Shown: piece after piece, positions 25,734 through 33,150 of the stretch | Numbering within the stretch: the first letter of the stretch is position 1 | Layout: each line of letters begins with the position of its first letter | NCBI RefSeq assembly: GCF_900129455.1 | Contig: NZ_FQVU01000004.1 | Coordinates: 1-64,000, forward strand | Origin: Jatrophihabitans endophyticus | GTDB taxonomy: Bacteria; Actinomycetota; Actinomycetes; Mycobacteriales; Jatrophihabitantaceae | Reading direction: 5' to 3' | DNA length: 64,000 nucleotides | Notes under the pieces: model-generated | Seen by the model: the letters and a program-made list of their open reading frames with translations, nothing else | The model's database searches: none | What the model was told of the DNA's origin: nothing | Made by a program: the position numbers and the translations under genes

Positions 25734-28292
25734 TCAGCCCGTCGCGCGATAGGTGTAGTCGTCGCCGACGGCGACACAGCGCTGAGGGCTGCCGCACGCG
25801 AGATCGTGCAGGTTCCACGCTGTCGGCGGCACGGCCGACGGATCGAGCATCCTGGCGTCGGACCAGGTCCGGCCGTCGAAGCCGCGGACCCAGTCGTTCA
25901 GGGCGAGGGTGCACGATGTCGGGGTCGCGCACGACAAGGCGGTCGGCCCGTCGTAGTCGTGGCCGACCGGGGCCGGCGCGCTCCACCGCGTGCCCGACAG
26001 CACGAAGGCCTGGCTGCCGTCGGTGGGGTGTATGCCACTGGCCGAGACGAACACGCAATGGCGGACCTTCGGGCACGAGATCTGGGCCTCGCCGCCGTAG
26101 CCGGCACTCGGGTCGAGCAGCTGTCGTGGCGACCACGACCGGCCGTCGAAGGTCCACACACTGCCGCCGGCCGCGCCGAGGCAGAAGGTGGCCGACGCGC
26201 AGGAGAGCTGCGTCGGGTGGACCTGTGTCGCGACCTCGTGCCATGTGCCGTCCCAGGTGACGGTGCGGCTGCGACCAAGGCCGACGCACGAACCGTCCGG
26301 GGCGCAGGAGAGCGTCTGCACGGCCTCCGGCGGAGCCGGGGTCAGGCGCCAGGTGCTGCCGTCGAAGCGCGCCGCCCGACCGTCCCGGGTGACGGCGAGG
26401 CAGGAGGACGCGGACGAGCACGCGATGTCGCCGTCGACGTTGCGGACCGGGAACACCCGGGTGGGCTCGGCCCAGTCGGCGCCGGCCGCCGAGGTGCGGA
26501 CGTTGCCGTCGGTGTCGAGCCGGGCGCAGAACGAGCCGGCGCACGAGACCGCCGTCGCCCAGCCGTCGCTCGGGAGCGCCGACGCGGGTGCCGACCAGGT
26601 GGCTCCGTCGTAGTCCGAGGCGAGGCCCGAGCTGTCGCCGGCGACGCAGTCGGTCACGGTGGCGCAGTCGAAGGCCTCGTCGTAGAAGACCGGGTCACTG
26701 TTCGTCGGCGCGGCGGGCGAGTCGCTCCACGTGGTCCCGTCGAACGTCACGGACCGGCCCCAGTAGTCGATCGCCACGCACCGGGTGTCGGGGCAGGCGA
26801 CCCGGTGACCGTTCCGATGCGCGAAGACCATGCTCCGGGTCCACGCCGCGTCGCTGAGCATCGTGACGCCGCCCATGCGGTCGACGGCCGCGCAGTGCTC
26901 GTCGGAGCTGCAGTCGAGGTCGGCGATGTAGTCGGCGTCCGGCTCGGTGTGCGTGCTCCAGGCACCATCGGCCCAGACGGCCACCGTCTCGCGGCGGGCG
27001 GCGGCACACCAGTTCGTCCTCGGGCACGACACGTGGTCGGCGCCGCCGGCGAGCGCCAGCGACGTCCAGGAACCGTTCGCCAGCTGCCAGGCGCCGGCGT
27101 CACCGACGGCGACGCAGCTCTCCGGCTCGGCGCAGCTGACGTCGAGGACCGAAGAGCCGACGTCGGGCAGGCTCGACCAGGTCGTGCCGTCCCACTGCCA
27201 TCCCAGCCCGCTGGCGGCGAGGGCCACGCACGACGTCGTGGTGGGGCAGGACAGCGCGTGCAATGTCTGGCCGGCGACGACCTGGGTGGCCGGCCCCCAC
27301 GTCGTGCCGGTGCGCACCGCGAAGTCGTGCCCGTCGATGCCGAAGCAGGTACCGGCAACGGGACAGGAGATGCCTTCGAACCAGCCGCGGTTGTGGTCGG
27401 TGACCCGACCCACGTGCCAGCTCTGCCGGTTCGGCTGCCGGTAGTAGAAGTTCGAATGCGCCGAGCCGCCGGGCGTGACGACGGTGAGACGAACCGTGCC
27501 CGGCGCGTGCTTGGGAGTGGTGACGTGGACGGTCCGCTCCCCCGCGACGGAGAACCTGGCGTTCGTAGCGCCGAAGGTCACGGCGGTGACGCCGCCGCGG
27601 AACCGGCCGGAGACGGTCACGTCGGTGCCGCCTGCCGCGGGGCCGTCGCCGGCGTCCAGTCCGGTGATGCTCGGCGACGCCAGGTAACGGATGTCGTCGG
27701 CGACGGTGTTGGCGGACGTGCCGAAGTCGGTCCGGATTCGGACGCTGGCGGTGCCGGCGGCGTGCGCGGGAAGGATGGCGGCGATCCTGGTGCTCGAATA
27801 ACGGTGGACGGACCTCGCCGCCCGGCCGCCGACGGTGACCGATCGGATGCGCATGAGGTGGGCGCCTCGGATGGTGACCCGAGCGCCGCGGAGGGGCGAT
27901 GTCGTGCGCGAGAGGGCGGTGACGTCCGGGCCCTGGCCGAAGGTGAATCTCGCCCGGGACGTGGCCTTCGACGTGCCGGAGCGGGTCTCGACGCGAACCG
28001 CGTACGTCCCCGGCTCCAGCGGGGGGACCTGGACGCGCAGCCGGGTCGGCGACAGCACCCGGACATGCGGCGAGATGTCGTACCCGAACGTCACCCGAGG
28101 GTGGCGCCCGGCGAAGTGACGACCGCGGACGAGCAAGACCTGCCGGCCGGCACCGGTGTTGTGATGAGCCGACAGCGCGGTGACGACGGGCTTGGCCCGC
28201 GACGCGGCGGCGGCCGAGCCGGGGGCGGCGGCCAGGCCGATCACGGCGGCCAAGGCGGCGCAGACGGCGAACAGGCGCCGATGTGAGTTCAT
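25734..28292 (-). CDS. Secreted protein with three IPT/TIG domains and 14 Cys-paired propeller-like repeats
   Basis: 852 residues. A Sec signal peptide (MNSHRRLFAVCAALAAVIGL) is followed by three IPT/TIG Ig-like domains (about 30-300; for example SPSITGLDAGDGPAAGGTDV). Fourteen repeats of about 40 residues follow, each near SC-x5-C-(V/A)-A-x-D-x-x-G ... DG-x-x-W-S, for example ISCPVAGTCFGIDG, LSCPTTTSCVALAA and LACGSPQRCVAVGD. Two cysteines per repeat suggest one disulfide per blade, and fourteen blades fit two seven-bladed propellers (inference). No catalytic motif was recognised; adhesion or glycan binding is plausible. ATG 28292 is chosen over 28358 because GGGAGGG lies 8 bp upstream. Confidence 0.85.
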   Translation of the reverse strand: MNSHRRLFAVCAALAAVIGLAAAPGSAAAASRAKPVVTALSAHHNTGAGRQVLLVRGRHFAGRHPRVTFGYDISPHVRVLSPTRLRVQVPPLEPGTYAVRVETRSGTSKATSRARFTFGQGPDVTALSRTTSPLRGARVTIRGAHLMRIRSVTVGGRAARSVHRYSSTRIAAILPAHAAGTASVRIRTDFGTSANTVADDIRYLASPSITGLDAGDGPAAGGTDVTVSGRFRGGVTAVTFGATNARFSVAGERTVHVTTPKHAPGTVRLTVVTPGGSAHSNFYYRQPNRQSWHVGRVTDHNRGWFEGISCPVAGTCFGIDGHDFAVRTGTTWGPATQVVAGQTLHALSCPTTTSCVALAASGLGWQWDGTTWSSLPDVGSSVLDVSCAEPESCVAVGDAGAWQLANGSWTSLALAGGADHVSCPRTNWCAAARRETVAVWADGAWSTHTEPDADYIADLDCSSDEHCAAVDRMGGVTMLSDAAWTRSMVFAHRNGHRVACPDTRCVAIDYWGRSVTFDGTTWSDSPAAPTNSDPVFYDEAFDCATVTDCVAGDSSGLASDYDGATWSAPASALPSDGWATAVSCAGSFCARLDTDGNVRTSAAGADWAEPTRVFPVRNVDGDIACSSASSCLAVTRDGRAARFDGSTWRLTPAPPEAVQTLSCAPDGSCVGLGRSRTVTWDGTWHEVATQVHPTQLSCASATFCLGAAGGSVWTFDGRSWSPRQLLDPSAGYGGEAQISCPKVRHCVFVSASGIHPTDGSQAFVLSGTRWSAPAPVGHDYDGPTALSCATPTSCTLALNDWVRGFDGRTWSDARMLDPSAVPPTAWNLHDLACGSPQRCVAVGDDYTYRATG

Positions 28293-28303
28293 TGTTACGT
28301 ACC

Positions 28304-28316
28304 CTCCCGGCGGGAG
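28304..28316. promoter_or_regulatory. Small inverted repeat over the ribosome binding site
   Basis: CTCCCGGCGGGAG is a perfect 6-bp inverted repeat around one base. On the minus strand one arm overlaps the GGGAGGG ribosome binding site of the IPT/propeller gene, so a hairpin could mask translation initiation, or it may be a protein operator. Confidence 0.4.
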
Positions 28317-28355
28317 TGTAGAGGCGCGGGGGGCGTTTCGCGGAGGGTCTTTGGT

Positions 28356-28379
28356 CATGTCCGCCTATGACCGGACATG
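28356..28379. repeat. 8-bp inverted repeat between sirtuin and IPT genes
   Basis: CATGTCCG (28356-28363) and CGGACATG (28372-28379) are perfect inverted arms around an 8-nt spacer. It lies 34 bp downstream of the sirtuin stop and 64 bp upstream of the IPT gene start. It may be a terminator or an operator; no T-run follows. Confidence 0.45.
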
Positions 28380-28412
28380 GGTCGCCAGGAGCGCCCGGAA
28401 CGGACCAAGAAG

Positions 28413-29117
28413 TCAGAGCCGGGACAGCAGGGCCGGCACGGCCTCGCCGATCGGCTCGCGGATGACCTCGTCGGCGAGGTCGTCGTACGGCGTCGGCTCG
28501 GCGTTGACGATGACGATCCGCGCGCCGGCGCGCGCGGCGAGGTCGACCAGGCCGGCCGCCGGGTGGACCTGCAGCGACGTGCCGATCGCGACGAACACCT
28601 CGGCCGCCCGCGCCGCCGCGGACGCCTGGACCAGCACGCTCTCGTCGAGCAGCTGCCCGAACATCACGGTCGCGGTCTTGAGGATGCCGCCGCAGCCGAC
28701 GCAGCGCGGGTCCGGGTCGCCGGCGGCGAGTCGGTCCAGCGCCTGCTGCGTCGTGGAGCCCGCCCCGCACTCGATGCACACGGCCTCGACCATGTTGCCG
28801 TGCAGCTCGAGCACCCGGTTCGACGGTGAGCCCGCCCGCTGATGCAGCCGGTCGACGTTCTGCGTGACGATCCACGTGTCGGGGCGGGCGGCGAGTGCCC
28901 GGTGGGCGACGTTGGGCTCGGCGTTCCAGGCCGGGTTGGCCTGCCGGGCCAGCCAGGACCGGCGCCGGATCTCGGGGTCGGCGACGTAGTAGTCGTAGGT
29001 CACGAGCAACTCGTTGTCGGGGTCTTCCCGCCACAGTCCTTGCGGCCCGCGGTAGTCGGGGATGCCGGAGTCGGTCGAGATACCGGCACCCGTGAGCACG
29101 GTCAGCGAAACGGCCAC
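28413..29117 (-). CDS. Sir2-family NAD+-dependent protein deacylase
   Basis: 234 residues, normal for a bacterial class III/U sirtuin. NAD+ motifs are LTGAGISTDSGIPDYRG (about 8-24) and TQNVDRLH (about 84), the catalytic His is in LELHGN (about 104), the Zn2+ cysteines are CIEC and CVGC, and GTSLQVHPAAGL lies near 180. It removes acyl groups from lysines using NAD+. The start is GTG 29117, directly behind a TAGGCT -10 box with 6-nt spacing, so the mRNA is probably leaderless. It is divergent from the Dabb gene with only 37 bp between start codons. Confidence 0.92.
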   Translation of the reverse strand: MAVSLTVLTGAGISTDSGIPDYRGPQGLWREDPDNELLVTYDYYVADPEIRRRSWLARQANPAWNAEPNVAHRALAARPDTWIVTQNVDRLHQRAGSPSNRVLELHGNMVEAVCIECGAGSTTQQALDRLAAGDPDPRCVGCGGILKTATVMFGQLLDESVLVQASAAARAAEVFVAIGTSLQVHPAAGLVDLAARAGARIVIVNAEPTPYDDLADEVIREPIGEAVPALLSRL

Positions 29118-29123
29118 GCAGCC

Positions 29124-29129
29124 AGCCTA
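29124..29129 (-). promoter_or_regulatory. -10 box, leaderless sirtuin promoter
   Basis: TAGGCT on the minus strand, six bases before GTG 29117. There is no room for a Shine-Dalgarno sequence, so transcription probably begins at the start codon. Confidence 0.55.
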
Positions 29130-29142
29130 CGAAGCGGTGGTG

Positions 29143-29148
29143 TAGGCA
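29143..29148 (+). promoter_or_regulatory. -10 box, leaderless Dabb promoter
   Basis: TAGGCA, six bases before ATG 29155. It is back to back with the sirtuin -10 box 13 bp away, so the two promoters must share or overlap their -35 regions. Confidence 0.5.
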
Positions 29149-29154
29149 GGACCG

Positions 29155-29448
29155 ATGATTCGCAACGTGGTGCTGGGCCGGGTACGCGACGACCTCGACG
29201 ACGCGGGCCGACAGGCGCTGGACGAGGGGCTCGCCGGCATCGGCGGGCTCGTGCTGCCCGGCTTGATCGCCACCCGCCTCGGCTACGACCTCGCCCTGCG
29301 TGAGGGTGGCTGGAGCTTCGCCATCACCAACGACTGGGCCGACGCCGAGGCCTACCGCGCCTACGACGCCGACGCCGAGCACAACCGCTACCGGGCCGCG
29401 GTGGTTGCGGCCTGCGAGCAGGTGGCGCGCGTGCAGTTCGAGATCTGA
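29155..29448 (+). CDS. Dabb-family (stress-responsive A/B barrel) protein
   Basis: 97 residues in the ferredoxin-like dimeric alpha+beta barrel (Dabb) pattern. It starts MIRNVVLGRVRDDL, has a central WSFAITNDWADAEAYRAYDA and ends VAACEQVARVQFEI. Dabb proteins include small enzymes such as cyclases and stress proteins of unknown activity; no catalytic residue can be assigned here. It stands alone, divergent from the sirtuin, and is probably leaderless. Confidence 0.75.
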   Translation: MIRNVVLGRVRDDLDDAGRQALDEGLAGIGGLVLPGLIATRLGYDLALREGGWSFAITNDWADAEAYRAYDADAEHNRYRAAVVAACEQVARVQFEI

Positions 29449-29476
29449 CCCGGACGCCGGCGGCGACCCCACGGGA

Positions 29477-29941
29477 TCACGCCTCCTCGTCGACGCAGCG
29501 CGACGGCCGCGTGTCGTCGTGATCGACCGCCCGGTGCGGCGTGACGCCGTCGAACATCGCCGCGAGCAGCCCGCCGACGCCGTCGGCGATGCCGGCGACC
29601 GACACGACGGCCTGCGCCAGCACCGGGCCGGTGAGCGCGACCGGCGAGACCGTCTGCTGCACCACGACGATGTCGTCGATGAGCTGCACCGACGCGCTGA
29701 GCGCCCGGACGTTGATGTCGTTGAGCTCGGCGAGCAGGCCCGGTGACGGGGTGAGCTCGTAGGCCGCGTGCGCGAGCACCCGCACCATCGTCGGCGGCCC
29801 GTCGATCACCGACACCCAGCACGCGGCCGTGCCGTGCCGGAACGGGATGTCGCCGTCTCGGTCGACCTCGACCCGGCACACGCCCCACTCGCGCCGCAGC
29901 AGTTGCTCGACGTGCGATCGCACCCACATCAGCTCGGTCAT
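29477..29941 (-). CDS. YbjN / type III chaperone-like small protein
   Basis: 154 residues, starting MTELMWVRSHVEQLLRREWG and containing FRHGTAACWVSVIDGPPTMV and LLAELNDINVRALSASVQLI. This matches the YbjN or CesT-like fold common in actinomycetes, where it is usually a protein of unknown function that may bind partner proteins. The start ATG 29941 has GGGGAGA upstream. The C-terminal 25 residues are charged and probably disordered. It is not in an obvious operon. Confidence 0.65.
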   Translation of the reverse strand: MTELMWVRSHVEQLLRREWGVCRVEVDRDGDIPFRHGTAACWVSVIDGPPTMVRVLAHAAYELTPSPGLLAELNDINVRALSASVQLIDDIVVVQQTVSPVALTGPVLAQAVVSVAGIADGVGGLLAAMFDGVTPHRAVDHDDTRPSRCVDEEA

Positions 29942-30036
29942 GCCGTCTCCCCTCGACGACGACACCGTGCCAGCAGGGTCCGACAGTTTTCGATCGCAGG
30001 TGCGAGCCGGGCTCGAGGGGTGCCCGGCCCGGCGGG

Positions 30037-31053
30037 TCAGCCCGCCGACGAGTAGTGCGACGCGTCGCCCTTGCGCACGACCGACCGGGTGCCGTCGACC
30101 GCCACCGGCACCGGGCCGGCGAGCGTGATGCGGTGCAGCCGGCGGGGGCGGTCGTCGTAGTCGTCGACGGCGTAGTGCTGGGTGGCCATGTTGTCCCAGA
30201 TGGCGACGTCGCCGTCGCTCCACGACCAGCGCACGGTGTTGTCCAGCCGCGTGACGTGCCGCTGCAGCAGGGCGAACAGGTCCTGCGAGTCCTGCGTCGA
30301 CAGCCCGACGAAGCGGCGGATGAAGTGACCGAGCAGCAGCGTCCGATCGCCGGTCACGGGGTGCACGCGCACGGCGGGGTGCTCGGTCTCGAACTCGAGG
30401 TGCTCGAACTCCGCGCGGTAAGCCTGCTCCTGGACGTCGATGCCACCGATGCGCGTCTCATCGACCTCGGCGGCGTAGTCGTAGCGGTTCGAGTGGACCG
30501 CCCACAGCCGCTCGACGAGTGCCTGCAGCCCGGGGTGCAGCTGCTCGTAGGCGCGGGTGGTGTTCGCCCAGACGGTCGTGCCGCCGTACGGCGGCAGGGT
30601 GATCGCGCGGAGGATGCTCGCCGCCGGGATGCGGTCGACGAACGTGACGTCGGTGTGCCAGCTGTTGGCCTTGCTCTGGTCGGAGTCGATGGGCAGCACG
30701 GCGTCGCCGTCGCCGGCGACCGTCGGGTGCGGCTTGGTGACCTCGCCGAGCTGTACGGCGAAGGCGCGCTGGTCGGCGTCGGTGGCGTGGTGCTGGCCGG
30801 GCAGGAAGACCACCTTGTGGGCGGCGATCGCGGCCTTGATCTCGACGACCTGGCGTGGCTCGAGCGCGGCGCCCACGCGGACGCCCTCGATCGTGGCGCC
30901 CAGGTGGGCGCCCACCTTGCGCACGGTGATCGTGTCGTAGCCGGGCAGGTCGGCGGTGCGGAGGCCGTCGGTGCGGAGATCGTCGGTGGGGAGGTCGTCG
31001 GTGGGGAGGTCGTCGGTGGAGCGGTCGTCGGTGCGGTCGAGCTGTGTGGTCAC
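30037..31053 (-). CDS. TauD-family Fe(II)/2-oxoglutarate dioxygenase
   Basis: 338 residues. The iron ligands are visible as WHTDVTF (H-x-D) and the distal His in RRLHRITL, with the 2-oxoglutarate-binding Arg nearby. [20 protein letters not shown] and [13 protein letters not shown] are typical of TauD, AtsK and sulfonate or alkyl-sulfate dioxygenases, which release sulfite or sulfate from organosulfur compounds; other TauD relatives use unrelated substrates. Start GTG 31053 has AAGGACG upstream. Residues 13-37 are five imperfect TDDLP-type repeats encoded by 15-bp tandem units, absent from typical TauD proteins. A candidate leader peptide precedes it. Confidence 0.85.
   Translation of the reverse strand: MTTQLDRTDDRSTDDLPTDDLPTDDLRTDGLRTADLPGYDTITVRKVGAHLGATIEGVRVGAALEPRQVVEIKAAIAAHKVVFLPGQHHATDADQRAFAVQLGEVTKPHPTVAGDGDAVLPIDSDQSKANSWHTDVTFVDRIPAASILRAITLPPYGGTTVWANTTRAYEQLHPGLQALVERLWAVHSNRYDYAAEVDETRIGGIDVQEQAYRAEFEHLEFETEHPAVRVHPVTGDRTLLLGHFIRRFVGLSTQDSQDLFALLQRHVTRLDNTVRWSWSDGDVAIWDNMATQHYAVDDYDDRPRRLHRITLAGPVPVAVDGTRSVVRKGDASHYSSAG
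30943..31017. repeat. 15-bp tandem repeat in the TauD-like coding sequence
   Basis: Five consecutive 15-bp units encode [20 protein letters not shown] and TADLP. Two central units are nearly identical at base level (GTCGGTGGGGAGGTC on the plus strand). The repeat number is a multiple of three bases, so length changes would keep the frame. Confidence 0.8.
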
Positions 31054-31151
31054 GGGTCGTCCTTGTCGTCGGTGCGTCGCAGCACGTGAGGGAGCGGGGG
31101 CCGGTGTCGCGGCGAACGGCCTGCCTCGACGGGTCGCCCGGGGCGTCCGTC

Positions 31152-31271
31152 TCAGCGGCTGAACGCGTCCGAACATCGGTTGGCCTCGGCGTCGCCGTCG
31201 CGCACCGTGCCGATCTCGCGAGTGCGGGCGAACCGCCGGCGTCCGGTGAGCAGGGGTGCCGCGTCGCGCAC
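31152..31271 (-). CDS. Candidate leader peptide upstream of the TauD-like gene
   Basis: 39 codons starting GTG 31271, with a strong GGAAGGGG ribosome binding site at 31279-31286 (7-nt spacing). The peptide begins [18 protein letters not shown] and ends NRCSDAFSR. The PLLT-x-RRR block resembles the short Arg-rich leader peptides known ahead of sulfur-assimilation genes in actinomycetes; that resemblance is from memory and unverified. It ends 98 bp before the dioxygenase start. It could regulate by translation-coupled attenuation. The alternative is a chance frame. Confidence 0.4.
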   Translation of the reverse strand: MRDAAPLLTGRRRFARTREIGTVRDGDAEANRCSDAFSR

Positions 31272-31316
31272 GTGACCACCCCTTCCGACGCAGCCACGGG
31301 GCCGCATCCCACCTTG

Positions 31317-31322
31317 TCTATA
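31317..31322 (-). promoter_or_regulatory. -10 box candidate for the leader/TauD-like transcript
   Basis: TATAGA on the minus strand, the most AT-rich spot in the region. It would start a transcript near 31310, about 25 bases before the leader's ribosome binding site. No convincing -35 box was seen. Confidence 0.35.
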
Positions 31323-31333
31323 GAACCGACAGT

Positions 31334-31365
31334 AAAAAAGTGTACGCGGCATGGGCCGATGCCGC
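31334..31365 (-). terminator. Terminator-like hairpin after LD-carboxypeptidase
   Basis: GCGGCAT/ATGCCGC, a perfect 7-bp stem (31346-31365) with a 6-nt loop. It is followed on the minus strand, after 6 bases, by TTTTTT (31339-31334). It lies 29 bp past the LD-carboxypeptidase stop. Confidence 0.55.
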
Positions 31366-31393
31366 CCCCCGCCCGCCGGCTCGGCCGTGGGAG

Positions 31394-32332
31394 TCAGTCG
31401 CGGGGGATCAGTGGCGGATCGAGGAAGCGCACGACACCGGCGTCGGCGTCGAGCTCGGCCGCGACGCCCAGCGGGAAGGCGCGGTTCGCGCCGCCGTGCC
31501 CGATGTCGGCGCCGGTGATCATGGGGACGCCGAGGGTGCCGAGCCGCTCGGCGAGCACGTCGGCCACGAGGTCGTCGGGGCCGCAGCCGTGGAAGCGGCC
31601 GCACACGACGCCCGCGACGTCGTCGAGATACCCCGTGCGCTGCAGGTGGGTCAGCATGCGGTCGAGGCGGTACGGGTCCTCGGACTCCTCCTCGACGAGC
31701 AGCAGCCCGCCCGCCGCGGGGCGGGACGTCGGCGTGCCCAGTGACGCCGTCAGCACGCAGACGTTGCCGCCCAGCGTGACCCCGCGTGCCCGGCCGCCGA
31801 CGATCACCGTCGGGTCGGGGAAGCGGCACTCGCTCGCGCGCTCGGGCGTCAGCAGCACCTCGAGCAGCGTGCTCATGGACCACGCGGCGGTCCCGTTGTC
31901 CGAGGCGACCACCGTGGAGTGGACCGACGCCCAGCCCAGGCATCGGGCCACGGCCTCGTGCACGGCGGTGACGTCGGAGTAGCCGGCCAGCACCTTCGGG
32001 GCGAGACCGTCGAATCGCGACCACTCCAGCGCCGCGAGGGTGCGGGCCGCGCCGCTGCCGCCGCGGGCGAACACGATGCCGGCGATCGACGGGTCGAGCA
32101 GGGCATCGGTGAGGTCGGCGGCCCGCAGGGCGTCGGTGCCGGCGAGGTAGGGCCGTAGCGTGCCGGGTTCGCGCGCGGAGCGGTGGACGACCGGCTCGAG
32201 ACCCGCGTCGCGCAGCAGGCGCAGCCCGAATTCCAGCGGCCCGGCCGGGACGGGGCTGCTCGCGGTGAGGACCGCGACGCGGTCGCCGGGCCGGAGGGCG
32301 GGCGGGCGCCGCAGGGACGTCGGTGCCGTCAC
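31394..32332 (-). CDS. LD-carboxypeptidase (peptidase family S66)
   Basis: 312 residues. S66 enzymes such as LdcA cut the L,D bond releasing terminal D-Ala from murein tetrapeptides during cell-wall recycling; relatives include the MccF microcin-immunity proteins. Visible motifs: FARGGSGAARTL, the nucleophile block GYSDVTAVHEAV (Ser), GGNVCVLTASLGT, the Glu block LLVEEESEDPYRLDRML and the His block GADIGHGGANRAFPLG, giving the full Ser-Glu-His triad. GTG 32332 overlaps the upstream regulator stop by 4 bp. Context with an RpiR regulator, peptide transporter and D-peptidases supports a role in peptidoglycan peptides (inference). Confidence 0.88.
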   Translation of the reverse strand: MTAPTSLRRPPALRPGDRVAVLTASSPVPAGPLEFGLRLLRDAGLEPVVHRSAREPGTLRPYLAGTDALRAADLTDALLDPSIAGIVFARGGSGAARTLAALEWSRFDGLAPKVLAGYSDVTAVHEAVARCLGWASVHSTVVASDNGTAAWSMSTLLEVLLTPERASECRFPDPTVIVGGRARGVTLGGNVCVLTASLGTPTSRPAAGGLLLVEEESEDPYRLDRMLTHLQRTGYLDDVAGVVCGRFHGCGPDDLVADVLAERLGTLGVPMITGADIGHGGANRAFPLGVAAELDADAGVVRFLDPPLIPRD

Positions 32333-32988
32333 GGCGCGGTGCTCAGGACGACGGACAGCGTGAGATCGGCCGAGACCTCGTCGAGCCGGTGGACGCGGCC
32401 GGCGGGGAAGTGGCAGGCGTCGCCGGGGCCGAGGACGAAGCTCGCATCGCCCACGTGCAGGCGGCACCGACCGTGCAGCACGAGGACGTACTCCTCGCCG
32501 GCGTGGCTCGTGGGGGCGGCGTGATCGGCCGCGTCACCGTGGACGATGCGGGTGACCAGCCGGGTGCTGCCCGCCGCCGAGGTGTCCCAGACGCCGGGCG
32601 AACCGGCGACGGAGTGCGCGAGCGCCGCCAGCGACGGGCGCGGGTCGAAGTCGGGGTTCGGCGCGTCGCGCACGCCGAGCAGAGCGGGCACGCCGACGGC
32701 GGCCGCCACCTGGCTGAGCGCGCGCACGGTCGGGTTGGCCGCGCCGGACTCGATCTGGCTGACGTACGCGGGGGAGATGCCGCTGCGCGCGGCCACCACG
32801 GCCAGCGTGAGGCCCCGTTCCCGACGGGCGGCGGCGAGGCGGCCGCCGGTGCGAGCGAGCAGCTCGTCGGCGGCGCCGACCTCGGGCTCGGCGGGCCGCG
32901 GGTGCCCGGGGGCGTCCGGCGGGGTGCCCGGGCCGGCGTTCGACGCGCCGGGAGCCGCGGGCGCGACGGGGGTTGTTGGCGACCGCAT
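32329..32988 (-). CDS. XRE-family regulator with C-terminal cupin
   Basis: 219 residues. A Pro/Ala-rich leader (about 1-40) is followed by an XRE helix-turn-helix (GGRLAAARRERGLTLAVVAA, then SGISPAYVSQIESGAANPTV) and a cupin_2 domain with HAGEEYVLVLHGRCRLHVGD and LGPGDACHFPAGRVHRL. Such proteins sense a small ligand through the cupin and repress nearby catabolic genes. It is cotranscribed with LD-carboxypeptidase (GTGA overlap) and divergent from the RpiR-M20-ABC operon. The start codon lies inside the palindrome ACCGCATGCGGT. Confidence 0.9.
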   Translation of the reverse strand: MRSPTTPVAPAAPGASNAGPGTPPDAPGHPRPAEPEVGAADELLARTGGRLAAARRERGLTLAVVAARSGISPAYVSQIESGAANPTVRALSQVAAAVGVPALLGVRDAPNPDFDPRPSLAALAHSVAGSPGVWDTSAAGSTRLVTRIVHGDAADHAAPTSHAGEEYVLVLHGRCRLHVGDASFVLGPGDACHFPAGRVHRLDEVSADLTLSVVLSTAP

Positions 32989-32993
32989 GCGGT
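32982..32993. promoter_or_regulatory. Palindrome over the XRE-cupin start codon
   Basis: ACCGCATGCGGT is a perfect 12-bp palindrome containing the ATG of the XRE-cupin gene. It could be an autoregulatory operator or simply a chance arrangement. Confidence 0.35.
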
Positions 32994-33002
32994 GAGAGTA
33001 TG

Positions 33003-33027
33003 CGCAAACGGCAATCTACGTAAACGG
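33003..33027. promoter_or_regulatory. 9-bp direct repeats in the divergent control region
   Basis: CGCAAACGG (33003-33011) and CGTAAACGG (33019-33027) differ at one base and start 16 bp apart, i.e. about one and a half helical turns. They are in the AT-richest part of the divergent XRE-cupin / RpiR intergenic region, a good place for a regulator to bind. Confidence 0.4.
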
Positions 33028-33150
33028 AACCGATACGACATCTTCACTGGTGTCGAATCAGGTCTAGACCTCGAAGGCGAGATCGGCATCGTTGCACCGG
33101 ACCGCACCATCGCCACGGCCCCGGCCGGGCCGGGCACCGCAGCGCCCGCG

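Larger units (their letters stand above)
31054..31393. other. 340-bp region between LD-carboxypeptidase and TauD-like genes
   Basis: This longest non-coding stretch holds, on the minus strand, the LD-carboxypeptidase terminator (31334-31365), an AT-rich promoter-like patch with TATAGA at 31322-31317, the candidate leader peptide (31271-31152) and a further spacer before the dioxygenase. I found no riboswitch fold I recognise. Confidence 0.5.

Noticed and set aside
28293-28358. Longer N-terminus for the IPT/propeller protein starting at 28358
   Set aside because: It would place 22 extra residues before an obvious signal peptide; a good ribosome binding site fits ATG 28292.
30943-31017. CRISPR-like repeat
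   Set aside because: The units are contiguous without spacers, in frame, and encode a repeated pentapeptide.
31054-31393. A SAM-type riboswitch ahead of the TauD-like gene
   Set aside because: The region was read for SAM-I/IV-like conserved blocks and no convincing set was found; a leader peptide explains the layout better.
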